From assembly GCA_047621305.1 (NCBI GenBank), contig JBLHNB010000004.1:62001-126000 (forward strand): 64,000 bases of DNA, read 5' to 3'. Numbering within the stretch: position 1 is the first letter of the stretch; each line of letters opens with the position of its first letter. The stretch is from Colwellia_A sp047621305. GTDB lineage: Bacteria > Pseudomonadota > Gammaproteobacteria > Enterobacterales > Alteromonadaceae. Made by a program: the position numbers and the translations under genes. The notes under the pieces were generated by a model that saw only the letters and a program-made list of their open reading frames with translations, ran no database searches and was not told the origin of the DNA. Below, one piece after another: positions 28,194-37,081 of the stretch.

Positions 28194-31100
28194 TTAATTG
28201 CCAACTTCGCGCCATAAAATAATGCGATCGTTACCGCGGTATAAACCAAAAGTAGCTACTGCCGTTGGATTATCATCGTAAAAATTTAGATCACCATTTT
28301 CATCGATATTATTCCACTTAAATTTAAACCAATCGGGCACTTCGTATTCGAACTCCAAAGCCCCTTGTTTATTGCCATTAGGTGCTGAAAAAATGAATTT
28401 ATTAGCTATATCAGTGAACTTTCCGTCGACAAACCTTCCAATGACCGTTGCGTCTATATCATCTGTTCCTAGAGTATCAATCATGTCTAAATCAGTTAAC
28501 CTATATTTACCGGTTGTAAGGCCACCACTCCAAATTGCACCGTTCTCGACTTTGTCGGTACCTTGAGGAAGAAGCAATGTTGGTATTGTGCAACTATCAT
28601 ACGTATTTGTCACAAAGCTAGTACCATTATAATATTGAGCATACATCGGCATAGATAAATCTTCAGTTTCAGGGCCGAAATTATTTTCAACAAACCATCG
28701 ACCAAAACGAATATCAATACTATTATCAATAATTCCCGATCCGTTTGGCGTAGTTTCTGAAAACAATGGGTTTACGAAAAATTCTGTATCTGGCGTGGTT
28801 GAAGTATCAGTTGCTCTTATCGCTACACTATCACTATCAGCAATAGAAGTAATCGGTATCTCAAAGGCACTATTAAATGCTGCAACTACGCTACTTGCTG
28901 AACGGGTATAAGTAAAATGGTGGCCACTTGATAATTTATATTCCAACACCCCATTACCGATAGCTGTAATGGATCCAAGAGTAGAAACGTCACCCGTTAA
29001 TTGTAAATTATTGCTGAGATGTGTTGCGTTTGGAGTGCCAAAGGAAATGATACTTTTAGGAGCGATCGTCAAGTTGCTAAGTTTCGCAAAATCACCAGCG
29101 TAGTTTTTGGTTATATTTGCTGTGCTATTGTAAGCCGTAATGGTTAAAATAGGTTCATCTAAGGTGCCGTAGCGAATACTGCCCTTATTAGCCGTTTCTT
29201 GACCACTATAAACCCAATTTTCACTTAGACATCCAGCCCCATGGTTCGCTACTAAATCTCCTTTATTATCTTTTTCAATCGTTTGTTGAAAGTATGCTGG
29301 AATAAAACGACCAATGTTTTCACTTGTTCCTGATGGACCATCGTAAAATGTGAAATACTTTTTAGTTGGTTTTGCGGTAATCTTAAAAACCCCCACTTCT
29401 GAGATTGTTTGGATTATTTCTTCCTTACCATTATCAGGCACATGACCATTAGCAGTACTATTTGTAATGGCCACTGGTATTACACCCAAAGAAACTGTAT
29501 TTCCTAACGCAGGGGCAACAGTATTCACTGTTAATTCTATGTTATCCATTTCAAAGTTTGGTGTTATTGTATTATTGATATCATCACAAACAGCAGTAAT
29601 ACTTAGATTAAAGTCTTCTCCTGCTTTTTTAAATGCCAAACAAGTGGCATTGCCCTCTATACATTCAGCATTTGTATCGGCACTGGCTATAATTAATTTT
29701 GCAGGTACCGAAACAAAATCCTTACTGCCCGTCATACGTAAATCCGTATCAGCGCCACTACCATCATGACTCGCATGAAGATACAACTGTCCTGCATCGG
29801 GGTAGTTGATGGTAAAATCTGCTTCGCTGTTAGCATTAAATGCCACATCTATTGGCGTTCCCTCACTCTTCGCTAATAGATAGTCAGCGGCGTTATAAGT
29901 GAGTGTCGTTTTTTGACCACCTTCTTCAGGGTTCCAATATTTTGTCCAAAATTTCACGCTTTTACTAACATTTTTAAAACTAGGATCACATTTGTTAGAG
30001 GTTAAATTTTTCTGCACAGCTCTAATCGTGATGACCGACGATGCCTCACAAGAAGTTGTACTAATTTTATTGGTAATATTATCTACATCAAATATAAATC
30101 CAGCATCAGCAAAGTCCATATCACAACTATTATTGCTACCACCACTATTTATACACACAGTACTATTAGTCGGTGTAATCGAGGGGTTATCGATTGATAA
30201 AGTTACTGCAGAGCCAGCGGTGGTATGATTAAAAGCAAATGATATTTTACGTGTAAATGACAGGCTCTTTTTAAAATCACCTGCGACTTTAAAATTTAAG
30301 CTCACAACATCAGTGCTTTCGTTGCACGTGCCGCCATGAACATTAGTACAGGCTTTTATAGTGACTGTCTCTGGATCACAAGTTAAGCCGTTACCATCAT
30401 GCAGTATTTCAAAATGGTTAAGACACTTTACTGCCGCACGTATTGTACCATCATGATTTTTCCCACTCCCTTGATTAGTATATACAGTTGATATGTCTGT
30501 CGCTGATAAAGCGCCCGAGTAAACAATAAATTCGTCAAGGGGTGCTCTAAAACCTTGGGCATTGTTTGTCCCTACAGAGTCATATGAAGTGGCTATATAT
30601 TTTAGTGTGCCTATAGGGACGCGATTGACACTATCGACATAAATGCCATCTATATAAAGCTTGGTTACTCCGTTATTAAACACTAAGGCTAGATGGTGCC
30701 AATTACTATCTAGTGACGAAAATGAATAACTGCCATTTAAAGAGCCGTCTGCCACACTATACACTCCCCAACGCCAGCCATTGTTGCGATCTAAATACAA
30801 AAGATCGCCCCCCGCAGCCATAGAGCCAAGAATAAAATATCGGCTATTACTTGTTGATGTTGGCTTTTTAAACCATGTTGAGATACTAAAAGGTGACGTT
30901 ATAGGAATTGACGTTTCAAAATGATGACTGTAATGATTAATATCAGCAGCCCGTTCAATTTTACCTGTTCCAAAGGTATTAACACTATTAAAACTGCTTG
31001 CTGAATAATTACCAAATTGGTCGGCAACATCATTATTACCGTTATAGGTACATTCATCAAAACGATAATTAGCAATAGCTACTGCACAATTAACCTCAGC

Positions 31101-32318
31101 ACGTGTTGTGCCATCATGATTTTTTCCATTCGCTTGATTGGTATATATAGTTGATATGTCTGTCGCCGATAAAGCGCCCGAGTAAACCATAAATTCGTCT
31201 AACGGTGCTCTAAAACCTTGGGCATTGTTTGTCCCTACAGAGTCATATGAAGTGGCTATATATTTTAGTGTGCCAACAGGGACGCGATTAACACTATCGA
31301 CATAAATGCCATCAATATAAAGCTTGGTTACTCCGTTATTAAACACTAAGGCTAGGTGGTGCCAATTACTATCTAGTGATGAAAATGAATAACTGCCATT
31401 TAAATAGCCGTCTGCCACACTATACACTCCCCAACGCCAACCATTGTTGCGATCTAAATACAAAAGATCGCCCCCTGCAGCCATAGAGCCAAGAATAAAG
31501 TATTGGCTATTATTTGTTGATGTTGGCTTTTTAAACCATGTTGAGATACTAAAAGATGACGTTATAGGAATTGATGTTTCAAAATGATGACTGTAATGAT
31601 TAATATCAGCAGCCCGTTCAATTTTACCTGCGCTAAAGGTATTAACACTATTAAAACTGTTTGCTGAATAATTACCAACTTGGTCGATAACTTCATTATT
31701 GCTACCTTCATAGGCACATTCATCAAAGCGGTAATATGCGTCAAGTACTGACTCTGGAGCACCAATACACATATTCTTAAAATCGGCATTATTAATATAA
31801 CTGGTTTGATAATTAAGGTTAGGGGCTTCACCTGATAAGCTTATATCCGCATGAGATGAAATAGCGCCATTTATCGTTACCGCTCCATTAATACTATTAG
31901 CACCTTTAGCATAAATAATGGCATTAATAACTGTTTCTACGCCGGTAATCGCAAAACCACCATCTATAATAATGATTAAGTCTTCAGGTTTTCCAGCTTC
32001 ATTAATTTTAACATTACTCCAATTAACACCACCACGAAAAAATAACCTCGCCGTAGTTTCACTACCAGTAACAGCTCCAACAAATACCTTACCTTTATTG
32101 CCCAAGATATCGTCCAAATAAAAGTTATCTCCCCTAGGTAAAGTCGTACCGTTCGTCAAGTGGGCACTAGAGGTATTACTAGGAAAGTTGATCAACTGGT
32201 TTTCCGCACTTAAAAATGTTTCAATTTCATCAGGAAAAACATTTAAACACTGGGCTGCATAAAGATTAAAACAACTAAGTAATGAGAGTAAAAAGGTAAA
32301 TATTATACGCCAAGCCAT
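28194..32318 (-). CDS. mshQ: MSHA biogenesis protein MshQ with duplicated LamG domains
   Basis: 1374 residues, probably exported: signal peptide in residues 1-21 ending NLYAA. After about 170 residues there are two concanavalin/LamG-type domains in tandem (about 190-411 and 412-632), nearly identical to each other. The C-terminal half is a beta-rich, cysteine-containing region of the DUF6701 type found in MshQ. MshQ is encoded at the end of MSHA loci; its function is unproven, and a large secreted adhesin-like or tip-associated role is only inference. The ATG overlaps the mshP stop by one base (TAATG), so it is translationally coupled. Confidence 0.88.
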   Translation of the reverse strand: MAWRIIFTFLLSLLSCFNLYAAQCLNVFPDEIETFLSAENQLINFPSNTSSAHLTNGTTLPRGDNFYLDDILGNKGKVFVGAVTGSETTARLFFRGGVNWSNVKINEAGKPEDLIIIIDGGFAITGVETVINAIIYAKGANSINGAVTINGAISSHADISLSGEAPNLNYQTSYINNADFKNMCIGAPESVLDAYYRFDECAYEGSNNEVIDQVGNYSANSFNSVNTFSAGKIERAADINHYSHHFETSIPITSSFSISTWFKKPTSTNNSQYFILGSMAAGGDLLYLDRNNGWRWGVYSVADGYLNGSYSFSSLDSNWHHLALVFNNGVTKLYIDGIYVDSVNRVPVGTLKYIATSYDSVGTNNAQGFRAPLDEFMVYSGALSATDISTIYTNQANGKNHDGTTRAEVNCAVAIANYRFDECTYNGNNDVADQFGNYSASSFNSVNTFGTGKIERAADINHYSHHFETSIPITSPFSISTWFKKPTSTSNSRYFILGSMAAGGDLLYLDRNNGWRWGVYSVADGSLNGSYSFSSLDSNWHHLALVFNNGVTKLYIDGIYVDSVNRVPIGTLKYIATSYDSVGTNNAQGFRAPLDEFIVYSGALSATDISTVYTNQGSGKNHDGTIRAAVKCLNHFEILHDGNGLTCDPETVTIKACTNVHGGTCNESTDVVSLNFKVAGDFKKSLSFTRKISFAFNHTTAGSAVTLSIDNPSITPTNSTVCINSGGSNNSCDMDFADAGFIFDVDNITNKISTTSCEASSVITIRAVQKNLTSNKCDPSFKNVSKSVKFWTKYWNPEEGGQKTTLTYNAADYLLAKSEGTPIDVAFNANSEADFTINYPDAGQLYLHASHDGSGADTDLRMTGSKDFVSVPAKLIIASADTNAECIEGNATCLAFKKAGEDFNLSITAVCDDINNTITPNFEMDNIELTVNTVAPALGNTVSLGVIPVAITNSTANGHVPDNGKEEIIQTISEVGVFKITAKPTKKYFTFYDGPSGTSENIGRFIPAYFQQTIEKDNKGDLVANHGAGCLSENWVYSGQETANKGSIRYGTLDEPILTITAYNSTANITKNYAGDFAKLSNLTIAPKSIISFGTPNATHLSNNLQLTGDVSTLGSITAIGNGVLEYKLSSGHHFTYTRSASSVVAAFNSAFEIPITSIADSDSVAIRATDTSTTPDTEFFVNPLFSETTPNGSGIIDNSIDIRFGRWFVENNFGPETEDLSMPMYAQYYNGTSFVTNTYDSCTIPTLLLPQGTDKVENGAIWSGGLTTGKYRLTDLDMIDTLGTDDIDATVIGRFVDGKFTDIANKFIFSAPNGNKQGALEFEYEVPDWFKFKWNNIDENGDLNFYDDNPTAVATFGLYRGNDRIILWREVGN
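30427..31746 (-). repeat. Tandem duplication inside mshQ, period about 663 bp
   Basis: Two copies of about 221 codons each (30427-31080 and 31090-31746). Matching landmarks such as CCTACAGAGTCATATGAAGT at 30571 and 31234 are 663 bp apart. Long stretches are identical at DNA level, including synonymous sites, with a one-codon length difference near the start of the unit. This indicates a recent duplication or ongoing gene conversion. Confidence 0.9.
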
Positions 32319-32773
32319 TATTTCAATCTCCTCGCTTCAACTTGTACCGTGCGACTGCTGATCACTATGCTTTTATTAAAACTCGTCGCTTCAATATCTC
32401 CAACACCACAGCTACCGGTACTGATCACACGGTAGTAGGCGATTTCGTTAAGTTTGGTAATATATGGCTCGCAAGTAACCACGGCACTACATGTATATAG
32501 CCCTTTAACATTAGAGAAGTTATAGGTCGGTAGTGGGGTTGTTATTGGTGGGCAGCTGTCACCGCCCGTTAGCGGAAAAATTTTTTGCAAATGTCCTTGC
32601 ATGCCTGAATTAGCAGCCGCTAGTGCCCGCGTTCCTAACACTTCTTGTGCGATGGCTTCACTACTGGTTGATAAGACTTGCACTAATGCAGAGCCCAATA
32701 AACTTAAGACAACAATAACAAAAATAGCCATTACTAATGAGCTACCTTTTTGCTTGTGATTAATAATGTTCAT
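32318..32773 (-). CDS. mshP: MSHA biogenesis protein MshP (PilX-like minor pilus protein)
   Basis: 151 residues from ATG 32773, which puts KQKGSSLVMAIFVIVVLSLL right after a short basic leader. An upstream ATG at 32803 would add ten residues, and neither start has a good ribosome site. Like PilX proteins it has a hydrophobic N-terminal helix without the full GFTLIE motif, then a small cysteine-containing domain. It is a probable minor component of the MSHA pilus. It overlaps mshQ by one base. Confidence 0.85.
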   Translation of the reverse strand: MNIINHKQKGSSLVMAIFVIVVLSLLGSALVQVLSTSSEAIAQEVLGTRALAAANSGMQGHLQKIFPLTGGDSCPPITTPLPTYNFSNVKGLYTCSAVVTCEPYITKLNEIAYYRVISTGSCGVGDIEATSFNKSIVISSRTVQVEARRLK

Positions 32774-33108
32774 AGGGTCAGTATCGGTTGATATTACGGG
32801 CATAGTCGTCTACAGAGTATTAATAGTGCTATCCTAAAGGTAACTCTAAGCGCTTGATTAAGCAAATTATCTTATCGATTCTGGAGTACTTAGGGCGTAT
32901 AAAACAACGAAGAAAACAATACCTATATGAACTCTCATTAGCCTATATATATTAATTAATGGAACAACAATTTTCACGAAATAACTTAGGCTTTTTGCTA
33001 ACACAATAATAACTTACAATAAGGCATTGTTTATACGAGGAATTTTCAACATCGCATCTTCCAGCTTTTCAACCCTAGTCATATGAACATTTTTTACTCA
33101 GTACATTA
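32774..33108. other. Non-coding gap inside the msh operon
   Basis: 335 bp between mshO and mshP, unusually long for this tight operon. It is AT-rich with a small palindromic patch (AAGCGCTT and GCTTAATCAAGC, about 32850-32866). I see no open frame with a start and ribosome site, no clear terminator and no clear promoter. It may hold a secondary promoter or decayed sequence. Confidence 0.5.
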
Positions 33109-34089
33109 CTAAGGTACATTACTAATATGTACTTCATTATTAAAAACAAAGTTTTCGTCGTTTCGGGTGAAATTCAACTTAACTTGCACTAAAGCGTTCC
33201 TTTGCAAAGTTGCGTTTAATACCGTAAAAGGAAGATTATTTATATCTAATGGAGCAACATCATAGGCCATTAATGCTTTTTTAACATCGGGAGCTGTAAT
33301 AGGGTCAGGGTCTGGCGGCACAACTTGAGTTGCTGTGTAATCATACTTTTCATAACGGTAAATGCGTTGTGCTGTAATGCAATAACTAACAGGTTTGGCA
33401 ACGATATAAAGTCTGTTGGTGGGCGATTCATTCTCGAAAGAAACAACTGCATCTAAGGTTAAGGTCCTTTCATCACCCACTGAGGTGACGGACTTAAGCC
33501 CAAATACCTTACCTGTTGCATCGAATTGGTTTGCAAAGACATCATTGCTATTTAACGGATATACAACTACTGAATCTAAACAAGTAGTCGCGCATTGATA
33601 ATCATTATTATGCTCGTCGTGAAATTTAGCAGCCTTTAGCGTATCTGCTGCAGGTTTAGGCGAAACCGGAATATCGGTATAAATAGTACTCGCCTTTATC
33701 GGTACAAATTCGATACATTGAATGGTCGGCGCTACCGTTGAATCTGTCATGGTACGAACACTATTGGGTAGGGCATTACGTATTTCGCGATTCAAGCGCT
33801 CTACCGAAAAACGGGCGTTGCCTATTAACTCGTCACGGTCGGTAACATTAATATAAGATTGTGTGGCTAAGCCAATTAAACTGGTAATACCCACCGAACC
33901 TATACCTAATAATACGATAACAGCTATCAATTCAATGAGGGTAAAACCACGCTGTTTATATTGCCTGTGATGACTGTTATTTATGTGAACACGCCCATGA
34001 TTGAGTGAATACTTGTATATCTTGGGTCGAATGGTGTTGAGGCTAATATAATGGCGAATACCGTGTTTAATATTGCTATGCCAAGCCAT
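33109..34089 (-). CDS. mshO: MSHA minor pseudopilin MshO
   Basis: 326 residues. The class III signal-like segment QRGFTLIELIAVIVLLGIG lies at about residues 47-65, followed by a pseudopilin body. The only in-frame ATG start is at 34089, overlapping the mshD stop by one base (TAATG), which gives an unusually long leader of about 48 residues before the Gly-Phe cleavage site. It is processed by the prepilin peptidase, whose gene is not in the window, and probably forms part of the pilus initiation complex with MshC, MshD and MshP. Confidence 0.9.
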   Translation of the reverse strand: MAWHSNIKHGIRHYISLNTIRPKIYKYSLNHGRVHINNSHHRQYKQRGFTLIELIAVIVLLGIGSVGITSLIGLATQSYINVTDRDELIGNARFSVERLNREIRNALPNSVRTMTDSTVAPTIQCIEFVPIKASTIYTDIPVSPKPAADTLKAAKFHDEHNNDYQCATTCLDSVVVYPLNSNDVFANQFDATGKVFGLKSVTSVGDERTLTLDAVVSFENESPTNRLYIVAKPVSYCITAQRIYRYEKYDYTATQVVPPDPDPITAPDVKKALMAYDVAPLDINNLPFTVLNATLQRNALVQVKLNFTRNDENFVFNNEVHISNVP

Positions 34090-34658
34090 TAGAAGTTCGC
34101 CTTATATCCAGCAAATTCTATTGCTGTTCCTAAGGGTGTGGTGACCGTTACCGTTATCAGTTTCACTAAACTATCGTGTACGCCAAACGGCGCACCTGCT
34201 CCCTCTCTAACGACATCAACCTTGATTGTAAAACTCCCATAACCACTGTCTAAAGCAGAATCTGTAGATGTTTTTAAAATCTTGTAATCATTATAATCGT
34301 CAACATCGTCAAAGTCATTACGATCGTTTTCGCCGGGGTCTTTAGATAGCGCTGTCGTGCATTTTTCACCTATTTCAACATCCCCACTTTTATCTTGATC
34401 CTCATCACAACGTAATCGACCGCCAGCTTTATCTGAATTTTCATCAAACGCTTTCGCTAGAATTTCATTAAGCATAGATTGGCCGAGTTCAGCGGCTTTA
34501 ATTTGATGGACTTGATCGACACTATTTTCTTCTGAAGGAATAATCAGCGAAGTTACTACCGATAAAGAAATGGCTAAAACCACAATACCAATAATGATTT
34601 CAATCAGGGTAAAACCCGTCGATTTTTTATATGCAGAGCACAATAAGCTAGAGCGCAT
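34089..34658 (-). CDS. mshD: MSHA minor pseudopilin MshD
   Basis: 189 residues from ATG 34658, preferred over an upstream TTG because GAGG lies 9 nt before it. The prepilin motif TGFTLIEIIIGIVVLAISL follows a 14-residue leader. The body has an acidic stretch with Asp-Glu-rich loops (CDEDQDKSGDVEIGEKC between two cysteines), which could bind calcium as in other pilins. It overlaps mshC by 11 bp and mshO by one base. Confidence 0.9.
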   Translation of the reverse strand: MRSSLLCSAYKKSTGFTLIEIIIGIVVLAISLSVVTSLIIPSEENSVDQVHQIKAAELGQSMLNEILAKAFDENSDKAGGRLRCDEDQDKSGDVEIGEKCTTALSKDPGENDRNDFDDVDDYNDYKILKTSTDSALDSGYGSFTIKVDVVREGAGAPFGVHDSLVKLITVTVTTPLGTAIEFAGYKANF

Positions 34659-35154
34659 GAATAAAACCCTCGGACTCAACCTTGATGGTCACTATTTCTG
34701 CGGTGGTTGTTTGCGTAATGTTGATCAAACAGCCATTCGCACAGTCATCTAAAGGACGTCCCATATAATCAAAGCGTATTTTTTTAGGATTGGGCTTATC
34801 ATCGATATCAAAGGTAATATCATAACGGCTGTCGACTTCAGCGCCGGTTAGATCAGCTTGCCATTCAGGAGAAACTGGAAAAATCGTCACATCGCAATCG
34901 GTTTTATCTGGCACGCCATAACGTACTTTAGCATCATCAAAGACTATTTGATGACAATAGTCTTTGTTGGTATCGGTGTATTGCATAGCTCGTTGTTGGG
35001 TAAGGCGCAGTGCGGAAATAAGCTGAGCGCGAAACGGATATACTTCGTAGTCATCGCTGCCATTAATTTTTGGTAATGCAACCATAGCCAAAATTCCAAT
35101 CAAAATAATGACAGTGATTAATTCTACTAAGGTAAATCCGTGTTGTTTATTCAT
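34648..35154 (-). CDS. mshC: MSHA minor pseudopilin MshC
   Basis: 168 residues from ATG 35154, giving the short leader MNKQHG then FTLVELITVIILIGILAMV, typical of GspH/FimT-like minor pilins. An in-frame TTG at 35211 overlapping the mshA stop would add 19 residues. The only strong Shine-Dalgarno (AAGAGGAGG, 35176-35184) is 22 nt from the ATG and lies in a hairpin stem, so the start is less certain than for its neighbours. Two pairs of cysteines suggest disulfides. Confidence 0.85.
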   Translation of the reverse strand: MNKQHGFTLVELITVIILIGILAMVALPKINGSDDYEVYPFRAQLISALRLTQQRAMQYTDTNKDYCHQIVFDDAKVRYGVPDKTDCDVTIFPVSPEWQADLTGAEVDSRYDITFDIDDKPNPKKIRFDYMGRPLDDCANGCLINITQTTTAEIVTIKVESEGFIHAL

Positions 35155-35160
35155 TAAGTA

Positions 35161-35184
35161 AAAAGGAGATGTGTACCTCCTCTT
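35161..35184 (-). promoter_or_regulatory. Hairpin between mshA and mshC that contains a Shine-Dalgarno
   Basis: On the minus strand AAGAGGAG pairs with CTCCTTTT over eight base pairs, one of them G-U, around the loop GTACACAT. The 3' arm runs into five T residues, so it could be a weak terminator or attenuator. The 5' arm is a near-perfect Shine-Dalgarno with no start codon at normal distance. Confidence 0.5.
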
Positions 35185-35201
35185 ATAATTATCGACATTA
35201 A

Positions 35202-35696
35202 CTAAGGACAATCATTAGCTGTTTTATTAATAACTGGCGCTGAATTGGCATCAGCTGCATCTGTAACTGTAAACGTACAATTGTCATCTACGCTAACGAC
35301 AAACGAACCTGTATCTTTTTTAACCCAATCAAGTTCATCAATAACATCTGCATCAAGCAGATATGTAAAGTTGTAGGCTTTAGCTGTAGCGCCAGTTGCA
35401 CCAGTATCTGCGATAGTTGAAGGGTAGCCAAATTTCATCTTAACGAATTTCCCACTAATTTTAACCTCGCCATCGACAACACTTGCCAGCAAAGCTTTGG
35501 TATGCCCCAACGTCATAGCACTTTTAACTGCTGCTATAACACCATCACGAGACGCTTGTTTAGCATCACTAGAGAGATTAATAAACTTAGGTGCAGCCGT
35601 CGCCGCCAAAATACCTAAAATAACAATCACTACCACTAATTCAATCAGAGTAAAACCTGCTTGTTTTTTACTTGTTACACTATTTAATATTTTCAT
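35202..35696 (-). CDS. mshA: MSHA major pilin MshA
   Basis: 164 residues from ATG 35696: GAGG lies 7 nt before it, inside the codons of an upstream ATG at 35714. The leader MKILNSVTSKKQAG is followed by FTLIELVVVIVILGILAATA, the pilin helix with Glu5. The C-terminal region carries a cysteine pair (NCTFTV and NDCP) forming the usual disulfide loop. By position after mshB and by composition this is the main subunit of the mannose-sensitive haemagglutinin pilus. It is probably the most highly expressed gene of the operon. Confidence 0.9.
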   Translation of the reverse strand: MKILNSVTSKKQAGFTLIELVVVIVILGILAATAAPKFINLSSDAKQASRDGVIAAVKSAMTLGHTKALLASVVDGEVKISGKFVKMKFGYPSTIADTGATGATAKAYNFTYLLDADVIDELDWVKKDTGSFVVSVDDNCTFTVTDAADANSAPVINKTANDCP

Positions 35697-35750
35697 TTTA
35701 CTGCCTCTATTCATCTGAAACTTTTGGTTAATTTAAGAAATGGTTAATTG

Positions 35751-36350
35751 TTAATTTTTAATTGTTATGGCTACTGAACTATTTGCTGGATTATAAGTAA
35801 AAAAGTTTGCCAAGGAATTAATATTAGTCACCACGTAAGTACCTGAGTTCTGAGGTATGGTTTCCTTTAAATAATAGGAGCAAAATGGATCGTTGGGAGC
35901 GCTGGTATCTTTAGTTGTATAATAATCAATATTATTGCCAGCCGTGGTATTTAACGTGTTAAACGTTGCTGTAATACTGGGCGGCTGCTGAAAAATATTA
36001 TTCCACACTAAAACGCAGTCTAAGCCCGAAATAACAGCGGTCGCGGTAGTACTAAGCGCATAACCCGCTCGAATACCCTTAACTTTATCTTCAACGGTTA
36101 AATAAATTGTTGTGCCATCATATTCAACCGAATTTTGACTTGACGAATTTTTGGGTCGACCTTCAGCTTCCCACTGTGCTCTTGCTAAAGAGATGCCGGT
36201 GGCGAAACCACCCGCCATACCTTCGATGTTGGCTTGTTTTGCTTGATCGGTTAAGTCGATAAATTTAGGAATAGCGGTAACCGCTAAAAAACCTAAAATG
36301 ACCACCACAATGACTAATTCAATGAGTGTGAAACCAGACTGCTTCTTCAT
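35751..36350 (-). CDS. mshB: MSHA pilin-like protein MshB
   Basis: 199 residues with a very short leader MKKQSG then FTLIELVIVVVILGFLAVTA, followed by PKFIDLTDQAKQANIEGMAGG, shared with MshA. The C-terminal half has two cysteines (GLDCVLVW and DPFCSYYL). MshB is a minor or second pilin encoded just before mshA. A clear GAGG lies 5 nt before the ATG. In V. cholerae the mshBACDOPQ part forms a second transcription unit, and a 150-bp gap upstream of this gene leaves room for a promoter. Confidence 0.9.
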   Translation of the reverse strand: MKKQSGFTLIELVIVVVILGFLAVTAIPKFIDLTDQAKQANIEGMAGGFATGISLARAQWEAEGRPKNSSSQNSVEYDGTTIYLTVEDKVKGIRAGYALSTTATAVISGLDCVLVWNNIFQQPPSITATFNTLNTTAGNNIDYYTTKDTSAPNDPFCSYYLKETIPQNSGTYVVTNINSLANFFTYNPANSSVAITIKN

Positions 36351-36429
36351 AATAGCCTCTATCTTTTTATATTTGCATGTAATAATAGCATTAAATTAAG
36401 TGTAACAATGATTTACCGATAATGTCACC

Positions 36430-36465
36430 TGACAATTCATCCACTAATATCCTCTTTATAAAATA
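36430..36465 (-). promoter_or_regulatory. Tentative promoter for mshBACDOPQ
   Basis: In the 150-bp gap before mshB the minus strand has TTGTAG, an 18-bp spacer and TATATT. The spacing and hexamers are only fair. The idea relies mainly on the two-operon layout known in V. cholerae. Confidence 0.25.
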
Positions 36466-36500
36466 TACAACACAATAACGATAAACTACAACCTACACCA

Positions 36501-37004
36501 TCAATTTATGCTCTCCCTCACCATAACATTGCTAACCCTGCCATTTGCCGAGTTATATTCAAAATAAGCGCCTGATGGCAGTCCGTATTGGCAGATATTT
36601 CCTTTTTGTTTTCTATTTCGTGTTACTTCAACTACAGATACTGGCGATTTCATAAAGACCAAGGGTGCTTCTAACATGGTTTGCCAAATATTTTGGCAAA
36701 TAAATTCATCACTTGCTGAGTCTATCCAACCTTTGTGATTAACCACTACTTGTTGCTGACCGCCGCTCATAGAACTAACTATCACCATAGTGGGTTGATT
36801 ATCCATAAACCACTGCGCATGGACTAAATTTGCCTTGGCAGCAAAGTTATTAGCTAAGGCGGTAAAACCCGCAGTAGATAACGCTTGCTCTTGCTTAAAA
36901 AAATAATGAATAAAGGTTGCCATCAATAGAGCAACCAGCACAATGATCATCAGCAATCCTCCTAATGATCTTTCATTATTATCAGCAACCAGTTGTCGCG
37001 CCAT
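36501..37004 (-). CDS. mshF: MSHA biogenesis protein MshF
   Basis: 167 residues. One N-terminal membrane helix (GGLLMIIVLVALLMATFIHYFF, about 15-36) is followed by a periplasmic pseudopilin-like domain with QWFMDNQPT and a cysteine pair (FICQN and NICQYG). It lacks the GFTLIE cleavage motif. The position between mshG and mshB and the layout match MshF; its biochemical role is not established. Confidence 0.85.
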   Translation of the reverse strand: MARQLVADNNERSLGGLLMIIVLVALLMATFIHYFFKQEQALSTAGFTALANNFAAKANLVHAQWFMDNQPTMVIVSSMSGGQQQVVVNHKGWIDSASDEFICQNIWQTMLEAPLVFMKSPVSVVEVTRNRKQKGNICQYGLPSGAYFEYNSANGRVSNVMVRESIN

Positions 37005-37081
37005 TATCTTCCTTAAACCTACGTACCTACTCTGTTACTTACCTTCTTACTGGCCTTCTTACACCTACTTTTTACTTGTTG

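Noticed and set aside
30427..31746. Mobile element insertion in mshQ
   Set aside because: The repeat is in frame and encodes matching LamG domains with no transposase or terminal inverted repeats, so a tandem gene-internal duplication explains it.
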